DNA of 64,000 bases. Source: Rhea pennata (taxonomy: Eukaryota > Chordata > Aves > Rheiformes > Rheidae). Under the pieces are notes generated by a model. The model was not told the origin of the DNA and did not search any database. It worked only from the letters and a program-made list of their open reading frames with translations. The stretch lies in contig NC_084679.1 in NCBI RefSeq assembly GCF_028389875.1, forward strand, positions 62,001-126,000. Reading direction: 5' to 3'. The position numbers and the translations under genes were made by a program. Of the stretch, positions 26,222 through 37,420 are shown piece by piece; position 1 is the first letter of the stretch, and every line of letters starts with the position of its first letter.

Positions 26222-27974
26222 AAGGGGTGTCCAGAGAGCCCAGGAGGAGTCGCTGGGGCCCTCGGGGCTCTCTAGGGTGCTAAAGCTGAAAGAGTAATCC
26301 CGAGTGCACTAGGGGGTTTCTGAGGGGACTCCAAGGGGCAAAGATGACTGTGGGGAAGAAGGAAGAGAGCTGGAGGCATTCTGAGGAGACTGGAGGGTTT
26401 GTGGGGAGTCTGAGGGGGCCAGAAGACAGCTGTGGGGCACATGGAAGGCTGCTAGGGTAGTGCAGAGTGCACTAGAGAGCTGCTAAGGGGTCTGGAGGGA
26501 CAACAGAGGTCAGCAGATGGAAAATAGAAGGCTAAACCAGAGCAGCAGGCTACTGCAGGGGCCAGAGCAGCAACTTAGGGCTGCAGGGCAAGAAGAAGGG
26601 CTCCTTGGGAATTCTAAGGGGGCATGAGGGAGGCTAATGGGTCTAGAGGGCACCAGGACAAACCTCTGGGGCAGCAGGAAAGCTGAAAGAGTAGTCCTGG
26701 TGCTCTGGAGGGTTTCTGAGGGGACTCCTGGAGGCAAAGATGACTGTGGGGAAGAAGGAAGATAGCTGGAGGCATTCTGAGGAGACTAGAGGGTTTCTGA
26801 GGGAGCTGGGGAGGCCAGAAGATAGCTCTGGGGCACACAGAAAGCTGCTAGGGTAGTGCAGAGTGCTCGAGAGGGGTGCTAAGGTGTCTGGAGGGACAAC
26901 ACAGGTCAGCAAATGGAAAATAGAAGGCCAAAGGGACAGGCCAAAGCAGAGCAGCGGGCCGCTGAAGGGGCTAGAGCGCCAACAGAGGGCCCCAGGGCAA
27001 GAAGAGGAGTTCTGAGGGAATTCTGAGGGGCCTACAGGAGGCCTAATGGGTCTAGAGAGCCAGAAGGAAAGCTGAAAGAGTAGTCCCGAGTGCACTAGAG
27101 GGTTTCTGAGGTGAATCTTGGAGGCAAAGACAACTCTGGCACACGGAAGGCTGCTAGGGTAGTGCAGAGTGCACTAGAGTGGTGCTAAGGGTTCTGGAGG
27201 GCAAACACAGGCCAGTGGATGGGAAATAGAAGGCCAAAGGGGCAGGCCAAAACAGAGCAGCGGGCCGCTGAAGTGGCTGGAGTGCCAACAGAAGGCTCCA
27301 GGACAGGAAGAAGGGTCTTGGGGATTCTGAGGGGACAAGAGGGGGCCTAATGGGTCCAGAGGGCACCAGGACAAACCTCTGGGGCAGCAGGAAAGCTGAA
27401 AGAGTAATCCCAAGTGCACTAGAGGGTTTCTGAGGGGACTCCAAGGGGCAAAGATGACTGTGGGGGAGAAAGAAGAGAGCTGGAGGCATTCTGAGGAGAC
27501 TGGAGGGTTCGTGGGGAGTCTGGGGAGGCCACGAGACAGCTCTGGGACACACAGAAGGCTGAAACAGCAGTCCAGAGTGCACTAGAGCAGTGCTAAGGGG
27601 TCTGGAGGGCCAACAGAGGTCTGAGTGTAGAAAATAAATGGCCAAAAGAGGTTGCTAAAGGGCAGCAGCAGCAGGCTGCTGAAGGGACTGGAGCACGAAC
27701 CAGGGGGGCCCAAGGCCAGAAGACGACCTCCAGTGGGATTCTGAGCGCACTCCAGGAGTGCTTCAGGGTGCAGAAGGCGAGAAGAGAGCTCTGGGGCAGA
27801 AGAAAGGCTGGAAGAGTAGTCCAGAGTGCACTGGGGAGAGCCCAAGGTGTGCAGAGGGCCCCCAAAAGACTCTTGGGAACAAGGTAGGAATCCGGACGGG
27901 TTCTGAGAAGACTGGGTGGTTCTGAAGGGGTCCGCAAAGGCAGAAGCCTGCTCTCGGGCCACCATTCCATCCAA
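26222..27974. repeat. Last regular L unit
   Basis: Final 1,753-bp unit. Its landmark reads GCCACCATTCC, the same G-to-A change seen only at the end of the unit finishing at 14,486. In both cases the following sequence is the CCCAGGAGGGGTCCTCGG form. Confidence 0.9.
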
Positions 27975-30900
27975 AAGGGGTGTCCAGAGAGCCCAGGAGG
28001 GGTCCTCGGGGCTCTAGAGGGCCAGGAGAAGACTCTGGCGCACCATGCAGGTCAAAAGAGGGGTGCGGAGCATAGCAAAGGGTCACAGAGAGGACTGGAG
28101 GACCAAAGGAGTGCTCCGGGGCAGAATGAAGGCCTGTGGAGGGGCTCTGAGGGAAGTCGAGGGCTGCTAAAGAGGCTGACGGACTAGAAGACAGCTGTGG
28201 GGCACAAGGAAGGCTGCGAGGTTAGTGCAGAGTGCTCGAGAGAGGTGCTAAGGGGTCTAGAGGGATAACAGAGGTCAGCAGACGGAAAACAGAAGGCTAA
28301 ACCAGAGCAGCAGGCTGCTACAGGGGCCAGAGCAGCAACTGAGGGCTGCAGGGCAAGAAGAAGGGCTCCTGGGGGATTCTAAGCGGGCAAGAGGCTAATG
28401 CCTCTAGAAGGCATCAGGACAAACCCCTGGGGCAGAAGGAAAGCTGAAAGAGTAGTCCCGAGTGCTCTGGAGGGTTTCTGAGGGGACTCCTGGAGGCAAA
28501 GATGACTGTGGGGAAGAAGGAAGAGAGCTGGAGGCATTCTGAGGAGACTGGAGGATTCGTGGGGAGTCTGGGGAGGCCATGAGACAGCTCTGGGACACAC
28601 AGAAGGCTGAAGGGGAAGTCCAGAGTGCACTAGAGCAGTGGAGCTAGGGGTTCTGGAGGGCAAACACAGGTCAGTGGATGGAAAATAGAAGGCCAAAGGG
28701 GCAGGCCAAAACAGAGCAGCAGGCCGCTGAAGCGGCTGGAGTGCCAACAGAAGGCTCCAGGACAGGAAGAAGGGTCTTGGGGATTCTGAGGGGACAAGAG
28801 GGGGCCTAATGGGTCCAGAGGGCACCAGGACAAACTTCTGGAGCAGAAGGAAAGCTGAAAGAGTAGTCCGGAGTTCCTTAGAGGGCTTCTAATGGGGACT
28901 CCTAGAGCCAAAGATGACCCTGGAGAAGAAGGAAGATAGCTGGAGGTTTCTGAGGAGACTAGAGGGTTCCTAAGGGAGCTGGGGAGGCCACGAGACAGCT
29001 GTGGGGCACACAGAAGGCTGCAAGGGTAGTCCAGAGTGCACTAGAGCGCTGCTAAGGGTTCTGGAGGGCCAACAGAGGTGTGCAGATGCGAAATAAAAGG
29101 CCAAAGGAGGTCTCTAAAGCAGAGCAGCAGGCTTCTGAAGGGACTTGAGCACCAATCAGAGGGCTCGAGGGCAGGAAGAAGGATCCCCCTCATGCAGTGT
29201 TCTGAGGGGACTCCAAGTGTGCTCAATGGTATAGAAGGTGAGAAGAGAGCTCTGGGGCAGAAGAAAGGCTGGAAGAGTAGTCCAGAGTGCACTAGGGTGA
29301 TCCTAAGGTGTGCATAAGGCCCCCAAAATACTCTTGGAACTAGAAGACAGCTGTAGGGCACAAAGAAAAGCAGTAGTCCAGAGTGCACTAGAGGGGTGCT
29401 AAGAGGTCTAGATGGCCAAAAAAAATTCTCTGAGAAACAAGAAAGATATCTGGAGATTTTCTTTGGAGATTCAATGGCTCCTAAGGGGGCTGGAGTGGCA
29501 GAAGAGAGCTCTGGGAAGCAAGAAATACTGAGTCATCCAGAGCACTGTGCAGCGTTGCTAAGGTGTCTGGGGGCCAACAGAGGTCTGCAGGTGAAAGATG
29601 TAATGTCAAAAGAAGAGGCCAAAGCAGAAGAGAAAGCTGTTAAAGGGGCTCCAGGGCAGGAAGGGTAGTTCCAGAGGGATTCTGAGGTCACTACAGCTGT
29701 CCTAATTGGGCTGGAAGACCTGAAGGCAGTTCTGGGGCACAAAGAAGCCTAAAAGAGTAGTCAAGAGTGCACTAGAGGGGTGCAATAGTGCCTACATGGT
29801 GCAAAAATCTCTAGGGAACAAGCAACAAATCTGGGGGAATTCTGATGAGACTAGATGATGCCTGATAGGGTTGGGGGATCACAGGACAGCTCTGGAGCAC
29901 AACAAGCACCCAGGAGGCGTTCTGAGTAGACCAGAGGACTCTTAAGGGGACTAGGTGGCCAAGAAATAAAAAATGGTTAACAAGACAGAAGTCAGGAGGT
30001 GCTCTAAGGGAACAGGAGGGGATGCTATGAGATGCAGATAGCCAACAGAGGGCGCCAGGGCACAAAGGCCTCAGGAGGGCTTCTGAGCAGACTACATGGG
30101 TCCGAAAGGGTCTAGAGGACCAAGACAGAGCTCTATGGCACAAAGTCGACTTGGATAGTCATCCAGAGTGCACTAGAGAGGTGCTAAGGAGTCTAGAGGG
30201 TGAGAAAAATGACTCTGGGGAAGAAGGAAGATAGCTGGAGGCATTCTGAGGAGGCTAGAGGGTTCCTAAGGAGGCTGGGGAGCCCACAAGACAGCTCTGG
30301 GGCACACAGAAGGCTGCAAGGGTAGTACAGAGTGCACAAGAGGGGTGCCAAGGGGTCTAGAGGGTCAACAGAGGTCGGGGGGGTCAAAACAGGAGGCCAA
30401 AACATAGCAGAGGGCCGCTAAAGCAGCTGGTGCACTAACAGAGGGCTCCAGGGCAGCTTGAAAGGGTTTCTGAGGCAACTACAAGAGTGTTAAGGGGTCT
30501 AGAGAGACATAAAAGAGATCTGGGGCACAGGGAAGCCTAAAAGAATAGTTAAGAGCACACTAGAGGGGTACAAAGTGGTCGACTTGGCCAAAAAAGTAAC
30601 TATAGAGAAGAAGCAAGAAATCTAGGGAGGTTCAGAGGCGACTAGATGATTCCTAATGGAGCTGGGGAGTGGGCACAGTACAGTTCTGGGGCACAACAAG
30701 CACTCAGAAGGTGTTCTGAGCAGACCAGAGGGCTCCTAAGGGAACCTGGAGGCCAAAAAAATACAAACTGAGTAACAAGACAGGATTTGAAGGATCCTAT
30801 GGGATGTGGATGGCCCAAAAGTCTTCAGGGTATAACAAAGGTCTTAGGAGGGCCTCTGAGCAGACAGGATGAGTCTTAAGTGGACTTCAGGCCAGAAGAC

Positions 30901-33510
30901 ATCCTTGGGGCATGACAAAGTGCTTTGGAAGGGTTCTGAGGGGACTAGAAGGGTGCTAAGGGGACTAGAGGGCCAACAGAGGTCTGCAGGTGGAAAAGAA
31001 AAGGCCAAATAAAAGCACAAAGCATAGTAGAGGGCTGCCGAAGGGACTGAAGCACCAACAGAGGTCTCCAGAGGAGGAAGAGGAGCTCTGGAGGGATTCT
31101 AAGGGGACTACAGGGGTCATAAGGGCTCTAGAGGGCCAAGACAGAGCTGTAGGGCACAAAGATTCTAGGAAGAGTCATCTAGAGTGCAATAGAGGGGTGC
31201 TTAGAGTTCTACCTGACCAAAAAAACAAAAACAAACAAAAAAAATACTCTGGGGAAGAAGGAAGAAATATGGGGTGATTCTGAGGAGACTGGACAGTTTC
31301 TAAGGAGCCCATGGTCCAAAAGATAACTCTGGAGTACAACAAGTACTTAGATCGTGTTCTGAGCTGAGCAGAGCAGAGGGCTCCTAAGAGGACTAGGTGG
31401 CCAAAAAATAAAAACGGGTTACCAAGACAGAAGTCAGTGCTCTGAGGGGCAGAAGAGGGTCTTATGGGAGATGTGGATGGCCAAAAGAGGACTCCAGGGC
31501 ACAATAAAAGCCTCAGGAGGTCTTCTGAGTGGACTAGATAGGTCCTAAGGGGACACAAGGGCCAGAAGACAGCTCTAGTGCACAAAGAGCACAGAAAGAG
31601 TCATCCAGAGCACACTAGAGAGGTGCTAAGGGGTTTAGAGGGTCAAAAAAATGACTCGGGAACAAGGAAGATAGCTGGAGGGGTTCTGAGGAGACTAGGG
31701 AGCCAGAAGACAGCTCTGGGGCACAACAAAGGTCTCGAGGGATTTGGAGGTATCTAAGGGGTCCTAATGGTTCTAGAGAGCCCAAATAGGCCTCTGGGGC
31801 ACAAGGAAGGCCAAAAGAAGGGTCCAGGGTTCACTAGAGGTATCCTAAGAAGTTCAGGCGACCAAGAGAAGCCTCTAGGGAACAACGGTCCCAAAGGGTC
31901 CTAAGGCAAAACAGAGGTCTTAAGAGAGCTAGCAGGCCAAAAGAGGGCTCTAGCCACAATTTTGGCCACAAGAGGCATCTAGAGTGGACTAGGGGACTTG
32001 TAAGGGGCCTAGGAGGCCAAAAAGAAAAGAAAAGGAGCTATAAGGCACAATGAAGGCAAAAGGAGGGGTCCTGATAGAAGTAGAGGGACCAACAAAGGGC
32101 TTCTGCCTAATGAAGGCCAAAAGAGAGGTATTGAGAGAATTAGATAGGTCCTACAAGAGGTGTTGGACCAAAAGAGGGCTCTAGAGGCACTAGGAAAGCT
32201 ACAGAAGGGCTTCCGAGAGTACTAGAGGGATCCTAAGGATTCTACATGCCCAAGAGAGGCTCTGGTGCACAGTGAAGGCCAATGGAGGACTTCTGAGAGG
32301 ATTGGAGCAGTCCAAGAGAACTAGACATCACAGGCCTGTAGGGCACAATGAAGACTTTGGGAGCAGTTTTAAGTTCATTTTATTGGAAAACAGAAGAGTC
32401 TTGAGAAGATCAGAGGGCACGAATTTGGTTCTAGGATGGCTTTTCTCTGGTACACACTAAAGGCTCGTGGCAGGGGTGGAGGGGGGTCGTTAGGGAGCCA
32501 AAGGACCAAAGGAAGCATTCTGTAAGGATTAGAAGGCAAATGTGGGAGTCCTGAGGGGAAGAGAGAGCACATAGTGGGCACCAGGGCACACCAAAATGGA
32601 AAAGGATGGGTCCTGATAGGATTAGGGTGCAGAGGCCTGGAGCACAACAGGAGAACACAGGGGTTCTGAAGGGAGCAGAGAGCAATTGAGAGGATGTGAG
32701 GCACACTGAAAGGAAATGGATATGGTGTGTGCTAAGAGGCAAACAAAGAGATCTGAGAGAAACAGAGAACTTCCAAGTAGGAGCTGAGGTAGGATTTGAG
32801 GGCATTTCGGGGGTGCTGGAGCACAACAAAGGCCCCACCATTTTGAGACTACATGCCACATGGATCAATTCTGACCAGACTAGAGGACATATGGAGTGTT
32901 CTGAGGGACAACAAAGGAAGACAGAGGAGTCTTGAAGGGATTAGAAAGAAAGGGGTCCTGATGGGATAGAGGGCACACAAAATGGTCATAGGGATAGGTC
33001 GTAGAGAGAACTCTGTAGTCAATGAAAAAGGAGAACTCTAGGGCACACTGAAAGGCTGCAATGAACACATAGGATTTTGGGGTGTCCCCAATGCAAAACC
33101 AGGTGTCCCAGGGGGAGCGTGTAGCAATCGGAGGAGTTCTGATGGGACTAAAGGGCAGTGAGATGGGCCCTAAGAGGCTCAGAGAGCAGAGGCATCCTGA
33201 GAGGACTAGAGGGAAAAACAAAGGCTCTGGGATGCACCAATAGCAAACAGAAAGGTTTTGAGGGGACTAAAGGAAAAAGAAAGAGGACTTAATAGGACAA
33301 GAGGACAAACATAGCAGTCTTGATGCTACTAGAAGGCAAATAGCAGAGTAATCTTGCAGGAACTAGAAAGAAACAAAGAATTTTGAAGGGACAAGAGAAC
33401 TAATGGAGTGCCTTGGAGCACACCTAAAAGCAAACAGATAGGTGCTGAGGGATGTAGGGAGTAAATGGATGAGTCCTGAGGAGACAAGGGGGAAAACCTG
33501 AAGATTCTGG
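27975..33510. repeat. Degenerate right edge of the macrosatellite
   Basis: From about 28,040 the unit sequence starts to accumulate substitutions and small indels. By 29,100 only the short phrases survive (GAGTGCACTAGAGGGGTGC, GCTCTGGGGCACA, GTCTAGAGGGCCAA), and by 32,500 little beyond purine richness and CTAGAGGGC-like words is left. Regular S/M/L spacing is lost. No gene is seen. The open frames in this stretch (for example 31,175-31,585 minus) follow composition. Confidence 0.85.
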
Positions 33511-34782
33511 GGGCATTAACTCATCTGCTCTAATCTTCCTACTTGAACGCTGCCTCTTACCTCTGAGAAGCTGGCTTTTGCTTTCATTCCACAGGCAGCT
33601 GTCAGCCGTTGGGCAGTCTTGGCAGGCAAGTTGGGGATCGCTGCCCAAGTAGTTGTGACCTGCAATACCACGTGTTGAGAACAGTTCTCAGGAAATCATG
33701 CAGATTCATAACCTGAAGGATAAGAAACAAGTATCTCTTAAAGATAGTTTTTATTTCATCATAGGAACAATATTTTCCCTCTTTTCTCCACTGTACTGCC
33801 TCTAACAACACACCTTGTCATCATCATTTTCTGCTGCTACTTCCACTGCTCTCAGTTGCCCCTGCATTTTAGTCCTCTAAAGTGGCTGTTTCTCATCCAC
33901 ATGTATTTTCATGTCTGGTCACTGCTGATTCCCCCTCCCATTTGTCCTATAGCAAGCAGCTAAGACACCCTGGCCTAGCTCTTAGCTGCACATCCCTTCT
34001 AGTCTGGCCAGCAGCTCTGATAGAGCAGAGGGCAACAAGAGTGGATCTAAATGTAGTAGACCTGGGCACCGAGCAACACAGAAGCAGCAGCAAAGCATCC
34101 AAGAGATCACATCTTTCTAAAGAAAATACATATAGCTCCAAGTGACTGAGGATTCCCTTTATCTGTACCCAGGGCTCCTGCAGGCTCTTTCCACACAGTT
34201 AAAAGTACCTGAATGTGACTGTTTCAGGGCCTCTCAGGCTGTTTAAGGGTCCTTGGACAGAAACAGCACTGATCACATGTCCCTGAGGATTTTGCCTTGT
34301 GCTTCATAACAGGACAGCTCTGCACCAAGCCTTCCCAGCACCACTGCTGTCTAAGAGGCCCCAATCCTGAGCAAAGCTATGACTACCAAGAGCCCACACC
34401 ACACCTTGCACTCCTGCTTGCCTCCCCCATTGCCAAGAGGGAAGGCCTCAGCCCCTGGGACAACTTGCCTGCTTGCACCAGAGATGGAAAACACTTTCTG
34501 CCCTGCACCAGGGAAAAATAGGGAAATTCCACTGGCCCCAATGACCTACAGGGACTCTTGTATGAGTAGCACTTATCCAGTAAGGAGCAGACACAGCAGG
34601 CTGCTGCTGCAGGGCTGAGAAGGCAGAGGCACCTGGAGCTACAGCTCCTGATTGCCACCAAGCACAATGTGGCTGGCTGGTAGGAGCCCTACTGACAGAG
34701 AACTGCACCTTCCAGTACCTCGAGAGGCACAACATGATCCCCCAGAAGCCCAGCATGGGAATGTTGTCCCAAAATTGGGTTC
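33511..34782. other. Single-copy-looking sequence at the array edge, no clear gene
   Basis: The purine bias stops at about 33,510. I see no recognisable protein. A possible minus-strand exon of about 100 bp (33,563-33,661) is flanked by TATTGCAG and AG|GTAAGAGG. The opposite strand also has an acceptor-like TTCATTCCACAG here, so the strand is unsure. The stretch 34,280-34,782 may be internal or leader sequence of the LTR element to its right, because it lies downstream of that LTR on the minus strand. Confidence 0.4.
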
Positions 34783-35177
34783 TGTTACACAGTGTGCAAG
34801 GAACCAATAGACACACAGGATTGAGATATTTGTTTATTTCCTTTCTCTGCAGAGATAGGTGCTAAGTGGTAGATCCACAAAGGTAGCACCCCTTCTCCTT
34901 TCCTCACTCTTTATTTATATACACGCTTTTCAGGGAATACTTTACATAACTTTTGCTATTGGTTACAATTTTATCACATCATCCATTAACTCCATGATTG
35001 CACTTTAACGTTCCTGTTAATTAGCATAAGAAGTTGAGAAGGTGGTAACATGATTAACATGTCATTCTCATGTCATTATTGCTTTAGGGGAGCGTAATTT
35101 AATATGTTAATAAGCCTTAATGAACTTGTAGATTACTCTGAGTTATTCCGCTGTTTTTGTTTTGCCAACTCTTCACA
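34783..35177 (-). mobile_element. Candidate LTR of an endogenous retroelement
   Basis: Read on the minus strand, a 395-bp segment begins TGTGAAGAG and ends TGTGTAACA, giving TGT...ACA termini. In the expected order it has a CCAAT box (complement of 34,958-34,962), a TATA-type box TATAAATA (34,912-34,919) and an AATAAA signal (34,833-34,838). This layout fits U3-R-U5 of an LTR. The sequence just past the 3' end (complement of about 34,768-34,782) could be a primer-binding region, but I cannot assign its tRNA. No target-site duplication is visible at the two ends, so it may be a 5' LTR with some leader rather than a solo LTR. No gag, pol or env frame is seen. Confidence 0.5.
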
Positions 35178-35317
35178 TTGAACAAAGCGTTGTGATTTAC
35201 TTGATGTTATTTGGCTGGAACTGGTTGTCCTTCACATTACTGTGTTATGACAGCCTCTCTCCCTTGTTCTTAAGTCTTGTCAACTATTTGCAGGGTTTCC
35301 ACAGCAGCATTCCAACC

Positions 35318-36590
35318 AGAGGACTACAATTCCAAGCATGCACTGCAGACAAAAGTGACTTTCCAGAAGCCCGGTACTGGAAGACTAAACTCCTGGCATG
35401 TGCAGCATATGAAGATGGCCTTCCTGAAGCCAGGTGCCGGAAGACTACAGTTCCTGGCATGCGTGGCAGGCTAAAATGGCCTCCAGGAAATCCTTGCAGG
35501 AAGACTACATCTCCCGGCATGAAGCGCAAAACAACATGGGCGACCGGAAGACTAGACCACCAGGCATCAGCCGCAGACTAAAATGGCCTCCCGGAAGCCC
35601 GGTGCCGGAAGCCTACTGCTCCCGGCATGCCGCGCAAAACCAACATGGCCTCCCGGAAGCCTGGCACTGGAAGCCTACCGCTCCCGGCATGCCGCGCGAA
35701 AAAACAACATGGCCTTCCGGAAGCCCGGTGCCGGAAGACTACTGCTCCAGGCATGCCGCGCAAAAAAAAAAATGGCCTCCCGGAAGCCCGGTGCCGGAAG
35801 ACTACTGCTCCCGGCATGCCGCGCAAAAAAAAAAAAAAAAAAAAAAGCCTCCCGGAAGCCCGGTGCCGGAAGACTACTGCTCCCGGCATGCCGCGCAAAA
35901 ACATCATGGCCTCCCGGAAGCCCGGTGCCGGAAGACTACTGCTCCAGGCATGCCGCGCGAAAACAACATGGCCTCCCGGAAGCCCGGTGCCGGAAGACTA
36001 CCGCTCCCGGCATGCCGCGCAAAAACATCATGGCCTCCCGGAAGCCCGGTGCCGGAAGACTACCGCTCCCGGCATGCCGCGCAAAAACAACATGGCCTCC
36101 CGGAAGCCCGGTGCCGGAAGACTACTGCTCCCGGCATGCCGCGCAAAAAAAAAATGGCCTCCCGGAAGCCCGGTGCCGGAAGACTACTGCTCCCGGCATG
36201 CCGCGCGAAAACAACATGGCCTCCCGGAAGCCCGGTGCCGGAAGACTACTGCTCCAGGCATGCCGCGCGAAAACAACATGGCCTCCCGGAAGCCCGGTGC
36301 CGGAAGACTACCGCTCCCGGCATGCCGCGCAAAAACATCATGGCCTCCCGGAAGCCCGGTGCCGGAAGACTACCGCTCCCGGCATGCCGCGCGAAAACAA
36401 CATGGCCTCCCGGAAGCCCGGTGCCGGAAGACTACCGCTCCCGGCATGCCGCGCAAAAACATCATGGCCTCCCGGAAGCCCGGTGCCGGAAGACTACCGC
36501 TCCCGGCATGCCGCGCAAAAACAACATGGCCTCCCGGAAGCCCGGTGCCGGAAGCCTACTGCTCCCGGCATGCCGGGAGGGCGACACAAC
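35318..36590 (+). repeat. 62-bp minisatellite made of ETS, ZNF143/THAP11-like and YY1-like motifs
   Basis: About 16 well-matched units (35,581-36,575), spaced about 62 bp, follow about five degenerate ones (35,318-35,580). Each unit carries CCGGAAG twice (ETS/GABPA core), then ACTACYGCTCCCGGCATGC (compare the ZNF143/THAP11 element ACTACAATTCCCAGCATGC), then GCGCAAAAACAACATGGCC (YY1-like AACATGGC). The first unit at 35,323-35,341 reads ACTACAATTCCAAGCATGC, one base from the canonical element. Units differ mainly by TGCTCC/CGCTCC, CCAGG/CCCGG and the length of the A tract; one unit has about 24 A at 35,825-35,846. Because 62 is not a multiple of 3 and the unit has no stop in any plus frame, three overlapping frames stay open for about 390-410 codons. 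These are not taken as genes. Confidence 0.93.
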
Positions 36591-37090
36591 CTGCTGACGT
36601 TTCACCCTGCAGCCATTGCGTTCTCGCCCGCCCCTCTCTCCTCCCCACTCCCCCCCGCACCCTCTGGAGCCGAAAACCGCCGCACAGCCCGGACCGCAGC
36701 CCCGCAATCGGGCCCGGGGCTCCCCGACTACCTCGCAACCGGCCCCAGGTCAGCTCCGACACTACCCCTGCCACGCGACCCTCCCCAGGGCTTCCCCTAG
36801 GAAACCTCCTGCCCCTCCGCAACACAGCCCGATCTGACCCCAGACCCACCTCGCACTGATCTGACTGTACACTAAACCCCACCACAGCCCCGGCGCAAAC
36901 CCTTCCTCTTCCCTCTCCAGCCCCAGCAGACCGCCTTCCTCTCCACCCTCCATGGTCCTGACACACCGCTCTTCCCCACCATGTAATCACTCCCCACTGT
37001 CCTGATTCATGGCTGCCCCTGGCCCCAGTGCAGTTTTCCCCAGCATGCTCCGCCTCGGTTGTGCTGCATTGCTGGGGACACTCCCATCCA
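36540..37090. promoter_or_regulatory. CpG island at the 3' end of the motif array
   Basis: C-rich, CpG-containing sequence begins at the last array unit and fades by about 37,100. The first bases after the array (about 36,575-36,640) resemble the sequence after the isolated unit at 44,113, with GTTTCACCCTGCAGCCATTGCG matching a GTTTGACCCTACGGCGATTCCG-like stretch in broken form. A degenerate ZNF143-like element (CAGTTTTCCCCAGCATGC, about 37,031-37,048) follows. A promoter is likely, but the transcript it drives is not identifiable. No TATA box is seen. Confidence 0.55.
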
Positions 37091-37420
37091 CTAAGACCTC
37101 CAGCACTCACAGGACCCATACGCTGGACCTCCCCAGCCCTGCTCACCTCCTGCGTGGTGCAGCCAATGTTCGGGTCTCAGCAGGTGGTGCATGCCAGCAG
37201 CTCCATTGTCTTGGACCAACCCCAACATGAGCCTCTTCCAAATGCAAACCCTGGTCCCAGCATGTGCCCACTTCCTGCCCTTGAAATCAATCCAACAGGC
37301 CCCACCTGGGACTTCTCCCAGCCACAGGGCCCACAGCTGCACCCTATCAGGGACAGCTGGGTCTGCCAAGGCAGTAGAGGCATCCCCACTATTGAAAGCA
37401 GCTTCCTGAAAGCTCAAGGC
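37091..37420. other. No recognised feature
   Basis: Mixed-composition sequence between the CpG island and a purine-rich block. Open frames on both strands have no family signature that I recognise. A donor-like AGGAG|GTGAGC lies on the minus strand near 37,146. Confidence 0.4.

Larger units (their letters stand above)
1..33510. repeat. G+A-rich macrosatellite with S/M/L higher-order units
   Basis: The plus strand is strongly purine-rich and repeats the same phrases throughout: AGAGTGCACTAGAG, GCTAAGGGGTCTAGAGGG, GGCCAACAGAGG, GAGCAGC(A/G)GGC. A landmark (GCCATTCCATCC, read as M-D-G-M on the minus strand) lies at 583, 1634, 2274, 2917, 3968, 5721, 7474, 9227, 10980, 12733, 14486, 15537, 16177, 17228, 17868, 18510, 19560, 21313, 22367, 23416, 25169, 26221 and 27974. 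The intervals fall into about 640 (S), about 1,051 (M) and 1,753 bp (L). Module landmarks show that S is one module, M adds a 411-bp module, and L adds about 702 bp more. The array continues off the left edge. Many 60-167 residue open frames occur on both strands, but they overlap in two or more frames and reflect composition, so no gene is called. I do not recognise the family by name. Confidence 0.95.

Noticed and set aside
1-28040. Regular repeats considered as a CRISPR array.
   Set aside because: Repeats are contiguous, long and without unique spacers; the context is a vertebrate genome.
1-28086. Minus-strand frames of 120-167 residues repeated in every macrosatellite unit (for example starting M-D-G-M-A-A-R-E-Q).
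   Set aside because: Two or three overlapping frames are open over the same bases, the products are rich in S, P and L as expected from C+T-rich DNA, and no promoter, splice site or known domain supports them. A dN/dS test across the 22 units would settle it.
35434-36859. Three overlapping plus-strand frames of 387-410 codons across the 62-bp array.
   Set aside because: The unit contains no stop in any plus frame and 62 is not a multiple of 3, so all frames stay open and cycle through the same peptides. The DNA motifs explain the conservation better than a protein.
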